Shown: one piece after another, positions 57,416-64,000 of the stretch
How the letters are laid out: each line of letters opens with the position of its first letter
Position numbering within the stretch: position 1 is the first letter of the stretch
Source of the DNA: Demequina aestuarii
GTDB lineage: Bacteria > Actinomycetota > Actinomycetes > Actinomycetales > Demequinaceae
DNA length: 64,000 nucleotides
Assembly: GCF_000975095.1 (NCBI RefSeq)
Contig: NZ_BBRD01000002.1
Location: 186,001-250,000 of the forward strand
Direction of reading: 5' to 3'
The notes under the pieces: generated by a model
Told to the model about the DNA's origin: nothing
What the model saw: only the letters and a program-made list of their open reading frames with translations
Databases searched by the model: none
Position numbers and translations under genes: made by a program

Positions 57416-58624
57416 ATGGCCAGCACCTTCCTCACCCGTACGCCGTTGTTGGCCGCCGCGGTACTGGGGCTTGCCGCGACGCTGCTCCTCGGCACGGGCG
57501 GCCCGGCCTCGGCCGCCACGGTCCTCGACGGTCCCGTGAACCTGGGCACCGCCGCGACGTACGGCGTTCTCGCCACGAGCGAGATCACCAACACCGGTCC
57601 GTCGGTGGTCAACGGCGACCTCGGGCTCTCACCCGGGACGGCGATCACCGGCTTCGAAGGTGCGCCGGACGGTGTGGTCAACGGCACGGTGCACCAGACC
57701 GACGCGGAGGCGGCACAGGCCCAGGACGACGCGACCACGGCATATACCATCGCCGCATCGCTGTCCCCTACCCAGACCGGCGTCGGCGAACTGAACGGCC
57801 TCAGCCTGACCCCAGGGGTCTACACGGGCGGTGAGCTCGCACTTGCGGGCGCGGGCATCCTCACTCTCGAGGGCGCCGCCGACTCCGTCTGGGTGTTCCA
57901 GGCGTCGTCGACGCTCACCATCGGTGGGGCGAGCCAGATCGTCATCACCGGCGGCGCGAATGCGTGCAACGTCTTCTGGCAGGTCGGGAGTTCTGCCACG
58001 ATCGAGGGAGCGGCCGCTTTCCAAGGGACCATCCTCGCCGCAGCGTCCGTGACCGCCGTGACGGGCGCCTCCGTCGAGGGCCGGCTGATCGCGCTCGATG
58101 GTGCGGTCACGCTCGACACGAACGACATCACGGCGCCGACCGGCTGCCCGGCGCCTGGCACCGTCTCCGAAGTCTTCGCCCCCACCATCACGTCAGGTGC
58201 ACCGACGGACGCAACGGCCGGCACGCCCTACGAGTTCACCGTGACCGCAGAGGGCACCCCGACCCCCACGTTCACCCTCACCGGTGAGCTGCCCGCGGGG
58301 CTGACGTTCGACGAGGACACGGGCGTCATCTCGGGCACCCCCACCTCGCCGGGCACCACCACCTTCACCGTCACGGCGGCGAACGGCACCACGCCTGACG
58401 AGTCGGCCACGTACACGATCACCGTCGAGGCGCCCGCCCCCGAGGGAGCCGTCGCCGCCGCAGCGGCGTCGGACGCCGGAGTCGTCGAGGGTGCGGAGCT
58501 GGCGGCGACCGGACCGGTGACTCCCGGGCTCGTGCCCGTCGCGATCGCTCTGATCACTGGCGGCGTCGCGCTGGCAGTCATCAGTGAGCGGCGCCGCGTG
58601 CGCGTGACGGGGGTGCCCCGCTGA
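57416..58624 (+). CDS. Wall-anchored ice-binding-like (DUF3494) protein with Ig-like domain
   Basis: A 402-residue surface protein. A signal peptide (cleavage near ASAATV) is followed by a DUF3494 domain (about residues 36-240): NLGTAATYGVLATSEITNTG, LGLSPGTAITGF, and VFWQVGSSATIEGAAAFQGTILA. This beta-solenoid fold binds ice in cold-adapted microbes, but also occurs in adhesins. A putative Ig-like domain of the He_PIG type follows (about 250-345; LPAGLTFDEDTGVISGTP). The C-terminus has a class E sortase motif LAATG (362-366), a TM helix and Arg residues. It should be covalently linked to peptidoglycan. Confidence 0.88.
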   Translation: MASTFLTRTPLLAAAVLGLAATLLLGTGGPASAATVLDGPVNLGTAATYGVLATSEITNTGPSVVNGDLGLSPGTAITGFEGAPDGVVNGTVHQTDAEAAQAQDDATTAYTIAASLSPTQTGVGELNGLSLTPGVYTGGELALAGAGILTLEGAADSVWVFQASSTLTIGGASQIVITGGANACNVFWQVGSSATIEGAAAFQGTILAAASVTAVTGASVEGRLIALDGAVTLDTNDITAPTGCPAPGTVSEVFAPTITSGAPTDATAGTPYEFTVTAEGTPTPTFTLTGELPAGLTFDEDTGVISGTPTSPGTTTFTVTAANGTTPDESATYTITVEAPAPEGAVAAAAASDAGVVEGAELAATGPVTPGLVPVAIALITGGVALAVISERRRVRVTGVPR

Positions 58625-58915
58625 CGGCGCAGGCCCAGCCCACCACGCTCGCGAGTGGCCTCAGCGACCGTGGGGCCCTGCCATGCGCTCCTGCGTCGTC
58701 GTGCCTGCTCCGGAGGGTCGATTCGGACAGAAGCGACTCTCACAATGCTGGCCTTGTGCTCTCGAATGCGAGAGTATGAACTGTGGGACGCAGTCCGGCG
58801 GACCGCAACAAAGCGGACGATGGCCGCACATTTGAATACCCGGGCCTCCCGGGGACACAGGTGTCGGCAGGCGGGTTTGGCCGTCACCATCGTCTCCTCA
58901 GCAAGGGAGAGATAT
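58625..58915 (+). other. Structured leader before the micropeptide-GGDEF/EAL genes
   Basis: A gene-free stretch with several hairpins: CTCTCG-AATG-CGAGAG (58759-58774), two competing pairings of GTCC(G) with GGAC (58793-58803) or CGGAC (58793-58818), and CCCGGG-CCT-CCCGGG (58839-58853). It may be a regulatory leader. I do not recognise a known riboswitch, including c-di-GMP types. Confidence 0.4.
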
Positions 58916-59026
58916 ATGAACAAGTGGAGCGTTCTTCAGAACAGCAAGGTCGTGCGTGTCGCGGCGAGCGCGAGCACCCTCGTCGCCGTCGCCGCCATCG
59001 TCGGCGCTGGCTATAAGTGGGTCTGA
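58916..59026 (+). CDS. 36-residue membrane micropeptide upstream of GGDEF/EAL gene
   Basis: ATG at 58916 follows AAGGGAGAG with good spacing. The peptide starts MNKWSVLQNSKVVRVAAS, continues into a helix rich in Ala/Val (TLVAVAAIVGAGYKWV) and stops. One short TM helix with a basic N-side is predicted. The downstream GGDEF/EAL gene begins within its last codons, so the two are translationally coupled. It may be a partner or a leader peptide; no family is recognised. Confidence 0.7.
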   Translation: MNKWSVLQNSKVVRVAASASTLVAVAAIVGAGYKWV

Positions 59027-61086
59027 GACCAGACTCTGGCGAGGGCGATGCCGGGGCTCGCGCCTCGGCATCGTTCTCGCCGCTCGCCATCTACCTCGCG
59101 GTCGTCAGCACCGCCGGGTTGGGAAGCGTGATCGCAGCGCTCGCGCTGAGCCCGTGGGCGGCCTTGCTCACCGCCTTGCCGCTGGCCTCGGTAGCGTTCC
59201 TCGCCGTCGCGGCGATCGCAGGCGAGGTCAAGCCCATCCTGCTCGTCCTGGCGGGCTCGGAGACCAGGTCGCTGTCGACGTCGGCGCCGTTCGTGCTCGC
59301 GCTGATCGCCGTGGGAGGCCTCGGCCTCGCGATCGTGGTGCAGGTCGTCTCTAGCCTCGCCGACGACATCGTCAATCGCCGCGAGTTCAAGAAGTCGCTC
59401 TTCAACACGGCGCAGTACGCGCTGAGCGTTCTCGCCGCCGGCGTGGTCTACGGGCTCCTGACGGGCAAGGCCACCTTCGGCGTGCCCGAGTCAGTGACGC
59501 CTGGGCATGTCGGCGCGCTCCTCGTCGCCGGCGTGGCGATGGTCATCGTCAACTGGTTCCTTGTCGCCGCGGTGGTCGCGCTCGCCTCGGGCCAGCCCCT
59601 GACTCTCGTGCTGCGCACCGATGCGCGCAATTCCTTCCTCACGCACCTGGTGCTGCTGAGTGTGGGCGGCATCGCCGCAGACGTCGCCTCCGACGGCGTC
59701 GGCGTGCTGGCACTGCTCGCCGCCCCGGTGGTCGCGGCCCACCTCTTCGCCACCGTCGTCGCGCGCCATGCGTATGACGCGGCGCACGACTCCCTGACGG
59801 GCCTGGGCAACCGCGGCCAGCTCGACAGCGCCCTCACTCGGGCGTTGCGCGCCTCGCAGCACACCACCACGCAGGGCCCGGGTCTGGTGCTTCTGGACCT
59901 GGACCACTTCAAGGACTTCAACGACACCCTGGGCCACCCCGTGGGCGACACGATCCTGCGGGACGTGGCCGAGCGGCTGCGGAACGCCGTGCCGGATGGC
60001 GGGTCGGTGCACAGGCTCGGCGGGGACGAGTTCGCGGTGGTCGTCAACGGCGGCCTAGCGGACTCTCGGCGCGTGGCGCGCGATCTGCTGGCTGCGTTGG
60101 ACGCGCCCATCCGCATCGAGAGCCTCGAGCTGCTGGTCCGCTCGAGCGCGGGTGTTGCGGTCGCTCCGATGCACGGCACCGACGCCGAGACCCTGATGAA
60201 GAACTCGGACATCGCCCTGTATCACGCGAAGCTGGAGCGGGACCGGATCAGCACCTACTCCCCGGAGTACGACGTCAACACCGTCGAACGCCTGCAGCTG
60301 CTCGCCGACCTGCGCTCTGCGCTCGACTCTCAGCAGCTGCGGGTGGTGTACCAGCCGCAGGTGGACCTCAACTCCCGGCGGACCGTGGCGGTCGAGGCGC
60401 TGGTGCGGTGGGATCACCCCACGCGCGGCACCATCGCGCCCGACGACTTCATCCCGCTGGCGGAGAACTCGGGACTGATCTTCCCCGTCACCCACTTCGT
60501 GCTCGACGCCGCGCTGGCCCAGCTTGCGAAGTGGCGAGAGGCCGGGCACCAGGTGCGCGTGGCCGTGAACCTGTCGGCCCGCCACCTCTCCGACGTGGGT
60601 CTGGCACAACAGATCTACGAGGCTCTCGCGCGTCACCAGATCCCGCCCTCTGCGCTGGTGCTCGAGATCACGGAGACCGGGATCCTGTCCGATACGGTGC
60701 GTGCCGACATGGTGATCCGCGCCGTGCGCGGCATCGGGGTCGAGATCGCGATCGATGACTACGGCACGGGAAATGCCTCGCTGAGCTACCTCAAGCGCCT
60801 GCAGATCGACGAGCTCAAGGTCGACCGGTCGTTCGTGAGCAACATCGGGTCCGACCACCATGACCTGATCATCGTGCGCTCGACCATCGCACTCGCGCTC
60901 GCGTTGGACCTGCGCGTGGTCGCGGAGGGAATCGAGGACGACGCGACGGCAGAGGCCCTCGCCCAATTGGGAGGCGTGATCGGTCAGGGCTACCACCTGG
61001 GCAGTCCCGCCTCCGTGGACGAGATCAGCCAGCGGCTCGACCTTGAGCGGCGCACGGCGCCCACCGCACGCGGCGCAGGTCGCTGA
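59017..61086 (+). CDS. Membrane GGDEF/EAL c-di-GMP turnover protein
   Basis: A 689-residue protein. Residues 1-250 hold about seven TM helices (a MASE-like sensor of unknown kind). The GGDEF domain (about 262-420) has an intact GGDEF (335-339) and no clear RxxD inhibitory site. The EAL domain (about 430-680) has EALVRW (E460), LEITETGI, IDDYGTGNASLSYLK and QGYHLG, so catalytic residues are present. It may make or degrade c-di-GMP, depending on signal. The GTG at 59017 overlaps the micropeptide gene. DUF5317 follows immediately. Confidence 0.93.
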   Translation: MGLRPDSGEGDAGARASASFSPLAIYLAVVSTAGLGSVIAALALSPWAALLTALPLASVAFLAVAAIAGEVKPILLVLAGSETRSLSTSAPFVLALIAVGGLGLAIVVQVVSSLADDIVNRREFKKSLFNTAQYALSVLAAGVVYGLLTGKATFGVPESVTPGHVGALLVAGVAMVIVNWFLVAAVVALASGQPLTLVLRTDARNSFLTHLVLLSVGGIAADVASDGVGVLALLAAPVVAAHLFATVVARHAYDAAHDSLTGLGNRGQLDSALTRALRASQHTTTQGPGLVLLDLDHFKDFNDTLGHPVGDTILRDVAERLRNAVPDGGSVHRLGGDEFAVVVNGGLADSRRVARDLLAALDAPIRIESLELLVRSSAGVAVAPMHGTDAETLMKNSDIALYHAKLERDRISTYSPEYDVNTVERLQLLADLRSALDSQQLRVVYQPQVDLNSRRTVAVEALVRWDHPTRGTIAPDDFIPLAENSGLIFPVTHFVLDAALAQLAKWREAGHQVRVAVNLSARHLSDVGLAQQIYEALARHQIPPSALVLEITETGILSDTVRADMVIRAVRGIGVEIAIDDYGTGNASLSYLKRLQIDELKVDRSFVSNIGSDHHDLIIVRSTIALALALDLRVVAEGIEDDATAEALAQLGGVIGQGYHLGSPASVDEISQRLDLERRTAPTARGAGR

Positions 61087-61088
61087 CG

Positions 61089-61640
61089 ATGCTCCTTCTC
61101 GCCGTCTGCGCACTCGTCGTCGTCTCGCCGCTCGTCGTCGGACGGTGGCCCGCGGGTCTGCTGCTGCACCGTTGGCGCTGGCCGGCGCTCGTGTGGGTGG
61201 CCCTGGCGCTGCAGGTGGTGATCATGCAGATCGACGCCCTGCACCGGATCGCCCCCGTGATGCACATCCTCACCTACGTGGCCGCAGGCGTGTTCCTGTG
61301 GCTCAACCGTGCCATGCCAGGCGCGCTCATCGTGGGCCTGGGAGCGCTGTCGAACGGCGTCACCATCGCGCTGAACGGAGGCGTGCTGCCGGCCCGGGCG
61401 GGCGCGGTCGAGGCAGCGGGCCTCGGCGCTGACGACGCGTTCGCGAACTCGGCGGTGGTCGAGGACCCCGTGCTGCCCTGGCTGGGTGACAACTTCGCGT
61501 GGCCCGATCCGCTGCCGCTGGCCAACACCTTCAGCGTGGGAGACGTGCTGATCGTGGTCGGCGTGATCGTCGCGGCCTGGGCGCGCACTCGCCGCATCGG
61601 CGCGGCATCGGTGCCGGCCCAGGAGCACACGGCGGGCTGA
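61089..61640 (+). CDS. DUF5317 family membrane protein
   Basis: A 183-residue protein with four hydrophobic segments and the DUF5317 signatures LSNGVTIALNGGVLPAR, DDAFANSAVVEDPVLPWLGD and PLPLANTFSVGDVLIVVG. Function unknown. It begins two bases after the GGDEF/EAL gene, so it is likely cotranslated. Association of DUF5317 with signalling genes suggests an input or output membrane partner; that is inference. Confidence 0.85.
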   Translation: MLLLAVCALVVVSPLVVGRWPAGLLLHRWRWPALVWVALALQVVIMQIDALHRIAPVMHILTYVAAGVFLWLNRAMPGALIVGLGALSNGVTIALNGGVLPARAGAVEAAGLGADDAFANSAVVEDPVLPWLGDNFAWPDPLPLANTFSVGDVLIVVGVIVAAWARTRRIGAASVPAQEHTAG

Positions 61641-61652
61641 GCTCCTCTCCTC

Positions 61653-62234
61653 GTGGCAACTCGACTGCACGCTCGTGCGGCGCGTGCGCTCGTGCGGGCC
61701 GCCGGTCACGGCAGAATTGCCGTCGTGGACCTCTCTCGCGCCGGGGCGCCTCACGTCGCTTCTTCGCACCGCCAGGCTTCTGACGTCCCCACGCCCGATG
61801 CTCCTGCGCTCGCCGGGGGTCTCGACCTGCCGTACCTCGTGTACGGAACTCTGAGGCCAGGCGGCTCCAACGCAGCGCTCGTGGAGCGCCATGGCGGCGT
61901 GCACGCCGGGTCCCTGACCCTGGGCGGCTACGCGATGTACGAGGCACCCGCCGGCTACCCGTACATCGTGCCGCGCTCGACCGCGGGAGCCATCACGCTC
62001 GACGTCCTGGTCCCACCGGCCGGTGCGGGGGCGCAGGAGTCCCTCCGCGCGGATCTCGACACGCTCGAGGGCTTCGAAGTGGGCGGGCGGCTCAACCACT
62101 ATGAGCGGGTGGCGGTGAGCTTTCCCGACCCCGCCACCGGCAGCGTGCGCTGGGGATGGCTGTACGTCGCTGGGCCGGGCGCGCTCATCGATGGGCTCGC
62201 ACAGATCGAGTCGGGCGACTGGTTCGCCCGGTGA
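61653..62234 (+). CDS. Gamma-glutamylcyclotransferase-like protein
   Basis: About 193 residues. The C-terminal domain (from residue 62) has the GGCT signature PYLVYGTLRPGGSN, with the LDTLEGFEVGG block where the catalytic Glu and the Y-x-R segment (HYERVAVSF) are expected. It is a small BtrG/YtfP-like domain that may cleave gamma-glutamyl amides. The N-terminal 60 residues are Ala/Arg-rich and may be untranslated: GTG at 61653 lacks a ribosome site, and GTG at 61725 is an alternative. Confidence 0.75.
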   Translation: MATRLHARAARALVRAAGHGRIAVVDLSRAGAPHVASSHRQASDVPTPDAPALAGGLDLPYLVYGTLRPGGSNAALVERHGGVHAGSLTLGGYAMYEAPAGYPYIVPRSTAGAITLDVLVPPAGAGAQESLRADLDTLEGFEVGGRLNHYERVAVSFPDPATGSVRWGWLYVAGPGALIDGLAQIESGDWFAR

Positions 62235-62276
62235 ACCAGGGGGCTGCGAGGCGGCCCTGAGCTCTGCACAGACGCA

Positions 62277-62308
62277 GGAAGCCCCGGCCGCATTCGGCCG
62301 GGGCTTCC
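62277..62308. terminator. Bidirectional terminator
   Basis: GGAAGCCCCGGCCG (62277-62290) and CGGCCGGGGCTTCC (62295-62308) form a perfect 14-pair stem with loop CATT, between converging genes at 62234 and 62331. Confidence 0.85.
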
Positions 62309-62330
62309 GTGACGGTGATGCGCAGCGGTG

Positions 62331-63347
62331 CTACTTGCTGGCGCCGCCCGGCTTCTTTGAGGCAGTCGAACCGGTCGACGACGGCTTCTTGGCAGCAGCC
62401 TTGGTGTTCTTCGCGGCGGCTGCCGCGGTGGCCTGAACCTTGGCGGTGGGCGTCTCTCCCGTGGAGTCGTCCTCCCACACGTCCTCGGCGTCGTCGATGG
62501 TGCTGGCGGCCGCCGCCGTCGCGCGATCGCGAGCTTCGTCGACAGATGCCCTCACGCGGTTGACCTCGGAGGTCGCCGACTCGCGCACCTTGTTGACGCT
62601 GGCCTCTGCCTGACCGGCGATCTTCTTGCTCTGCTCGACTGCGGTGTCGCGAAGGCGCTCAGCCGTGGGGCTTGCCTGCTCCTTGACCTTCTCGACGGTC
62701 GGGCCGGCCTGCTCCTTCACTGCGGTCGCGGCGGAGGCGGCTGCCTCGGCAGCCTTCTTCGCCGCGTCCACGGCCGCGTCGGTGGCCTTGTTGACGTTGT
62801 CGCGGAGCTGGCGCTTGAAGTCGCCGTCGCCTGCGAGCTCCCACTCCTCGTCCTCGCCGGCCCACGTGTCGCGGCCCGGGTCGCGACGCGCCCACACCAC
62901 GACGGCTGCGGCGGCGGCGCCCACGAGAGCGATCGGGATGAGCACGCGGCCCCAGCTGCGCTTCTCGTCTTCATGCGCGGCGTTCTCCACGGCGTGGAGC
63001 GCGGCGGGGATCGCGGCGCTCACGACGGCTGCGTGGGCGACGTCGGCCCAGTGCGTCGCGGTGTCGCCGGCGCGGCGCACGTAGGGCTCAGCCTTGCGAG
63101 CGCCGGAGTGGTAGGCCTTCTTGGCGTAGGGCTTGGCCCACTCCTTGGCCTTGTGTGCCTGGGGCACGGCCCAGTCGACGGCCTTGTCATACTGCGGGGC
63201 GGCCCACTTCTGAGCCTCCTTCGCCGCCTTCTTGGCGGACTTCGATGCCTGCTCAGCCGCAACCTTCGCGTGCGCGGCGGCCTCCTGAGCCTGCGCGCGA
63301 TACTGGTCCACGTCGAGATGATCGAGGGGATTCTTCTTGCGTGCCAC
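62331..63347 (-). CDS. Ala/Lys-rich coiled membrane protein
   Basis: A 338-residue low-complexity protein. Residues 1-110 are charged, amphipathic, with repeated heptad-like units (AQEAAAHAKVAAEQASKSAK) and paired YDKAVDW, AHKAKEW and YAKKAY segments. One TM helix (VLIPIALVGAAAAAVVVWA) lies near residue 150. A second Ala/Lys/Val-rich helical region (about 190-300) resembles LEA/apolipophorin-like repeats, with a Ser/Thr/Lys tail. GTG at 63347 with GGAGG. It is next to ppiA, where Mycobacterium has the cell-wall protein gene cwsA, but no sequence match is claimed. Confidence 0.75.
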   Translation of the reverse strand: MARKKNPLDHLDVDQYRAQAQEAAAHAKVAAEQASKSAKKAAKEAQKWAAPQYDKAVDWAVPQAHKAKEWAKPYAKKAYHSGARKAEPYVRRAGDTATHWADVAHAAVVSAAIPAALHAVENAAHEDEKRSWGRVLIPIALVGAAAAAVVVWARRDPGRDTWAGEDEEWELAGDGDFKRQLRDNVNKATDAAVDAAKKAAEAAASAATAVKEQAGPTVEKVKEQASPTAERLRDTAVEQSKKIAGQAEASVNKVRESATSEVNRVRASVDEARDRATAAAASTIDDAEDVWEDDSTGETPTAKVQATAAAAAKNTKAAAKKPSSTGSTASKKPGGASK

Positions 63348-63438
63348 GTGAGGTGCCTCCAATTAGCAGGGGGTGTCCTGATCCCCCATATTGTCACTTC
63401 CATATGAGTAACGCGAGCGGCATGCGAGAATAGTCCCC

Positions 63439-63975
63439 ATGATCGCAACTCTTGAGACCACCGCAGGCGACATCCGCATCGAACTGATGCCGAACGACGC
63501 CCCCACCACCGTCAAGAACTTCGTTGGCCTCGCCACCGGCGAGAAGGAGTGGACGGACCCCGAGACGGGCAAGCCGAGCACCGAGCCGTTCTACAACGGG
63601 CTCATCTTCCACCGCATCATCGAAGGCTTCATGATTCAGGGCGGCTGCCCCGAGGGCACCGGCACCGGCGGTCCCGGCTACACGTTCGACGACGAGATCC
63701 ACGCCAACAACCAGTTCTCCGAGCCCTACATGCTCGCCATGGCGAACGCCGGCAAGCGCACCAACCCCATCACGGGCAAGCCCTCCGGCACCAACGGCTC
63801 GCAGTTCTTCATCACCGTCGGCCAGACCCCGCACCTGAACCAGGCCCACACGATCTTCGGAAAGGTCGCAGACGACGAGTCGCGCGCGATCGTCGACAAG
63901 ATCGCCGCGACGCCCACGGACGGGCGGGACCGCCCGCTCGAGGACGTCATGATCACGGCCGTGACCGTCTCCTAG
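63439..63975 (+). CDS. ppiA: Peptidyl-prolyl cis-trans isomerase, cyclophilin type
   Basis: A 178-residue cytoplasmic cyclophilin without a signal peptide. Catalytic blocks FHRIIEGFMIQGGCPEGTGTG, LAMANAG, NGSQFFITVGQTPHLNQAHTIFGKV are intact. It speeds proline isomerisation in folding. Its place near the origin, after tRNA-Ala, matches ppiA of Mycobacterium (Rv0009). Confidence 0.96.
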   Translation: MIATLETTAGDIRIELMPNDAPTTVKNFVGLATGEKEWTDPETGKPSTEPFYNGLIFHRIIEGFMIQGGCPEGTGTGGPGYTFDDEIHANNQFSEPYMLAMANAGKRTNPITGKPSGTNGSQFFITVGQTPHLNQAHTIFGKVADDESRAIVDKIAATPTDGRDRPLEDVMITAVTVS

Positions 63976-63985
63976 AGGAACTCGC

Positions 63986-64000
63986 GTGACCCAGCCGCCT
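63986..64000 (+). CDS. Start of a further gene (cut by window edge)
   Basis: GTG at 63986, preceded by AGAGGAAC, opens a frame reading V-T-Q-P-P before the window ends. A rhomboid protease gene often follows ppiA in Actinobacteria and begins with such a Pro-rich segment, but five codons are too few to assign it. Confidence 0.4.

Noticed and set aside
58625..58915. c-di-GMP (GEMM) riboswitch before the GGDEF/EAL gene
   Set aside because: A GGGACGCA stretch recalls the motif, but the conserved GGCAAACC part and the receptor-loop pairing are not found. Kept only as a structured leader.
60055..62099. Minus-strand frames of 352 and 369 codons over the EAL, DUF5317 and GGCT genes
   Set aside because: Antisense shadows with Arg/His/Gly-rich composition and no conserved motifs; the plus strand has coherent domains.

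Overview
This window is a high-GC actinobacterial chromosome segment containing the replication origin. The gene order pcnA / Nudix / DUF6049 / murJ / trxB / parB-parA-rsmG-jag-yidC-yidD-rnpA-rpmH / dnaA / dnaN / recF / DUF721 / gyrB / gyrA / DUF3566 / tRNA-Ile / tRNA-Ala / ppiA is the one known from Mycobacterium and other Actinomycetota. Class A PBP, FemABX, MCP and LAxTG-anchored proteins and a cysteine-free bS18 fit a motile Gram-positive member of Micrococcales. I cannot name the genus.

Layout. 1-4.4 kb: a truncated lipoprotein gene and a divergent ccdA share a Zur-like box; then come a chemoreceptor and two thioredoxin-fold lipoproteins. 4.5-8 kb: dnaB and rplI-rpsR-ssb-rpsF, with a DnaA-box cluster upstream of dnaB. 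8-13.7 kb: a FemABX aminoacyltransferase, a class A PBP, a PadR regulator with its operator, and inositol-3-phosphate synthase. 13.7-19.4 kb is accessory: NAD(P)-binding protein, MerR/GyrI regulator, LysE exporter, DUF805, MFS, and an AbiEi/DUF559 gene bracketed by long imperfect inverted repeats. 19.4-31.9 kb: pcnA, Nudix, DUF6049, murJ, a separate pseudokinase gene, a TrxB-TrxA fusion, a membrane protein/XRE pair, an aminotransferase and a Ddl-type ligase. 31.9-37.2 kb: the leftward parB-to-rpmH run with three parS sites. 37.4-47 kb: the rightward dnaA-to-gyrA run with oriC most likely between dnaA and dnaN. 47-55.2 kb: MFS, hydrolase, GDPD, a four-domain persulfide-type protein under a CsoR/CstR-like operator, and furA-katA. 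55.3-64 kb: DUF3566, two tRNAs around a 37-residue DLW-39-type gene, GNAT, a wall-anchored ice-binding-like protein, a 36-residue peptide coupled to a GGDEF/EAL protein, DUF5317, a GGCT-like protein, an Ala/Lys-rich membrane protein, ppiA and the start of one more gene.

How it works together. Most of the window serves replication start (DnaA, DnaN, DnaB, SSB, RecF, gyrase), segregation (ParABS), ribosome and membrane-protein biogenesis, and the cell wall (PBP, MurJ, FemABX, Ddl-like). A second theme is thiol and oxidant handling: CcdA, two TlpA-like lipoproteins, TrxB-TrxA, the CoA-disulfide-reductase/rhodanese/TusA/DsrE fusion, and FurA-catalase.

The best candidates for something undescribed are: the DUF559 gene flanked by paired GACTC(G/A)T repeats (18299-19400); a nonamer GGCCGATGC repeated about 30 times in both orientations; the dnaB-proximal DnaA-box cluster; interleaved inverted repeats after gyrA; and the structured leader plus micropeptide before the GGDEF/EAL gene. 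All readings were made by eye, without alignments or database searches.
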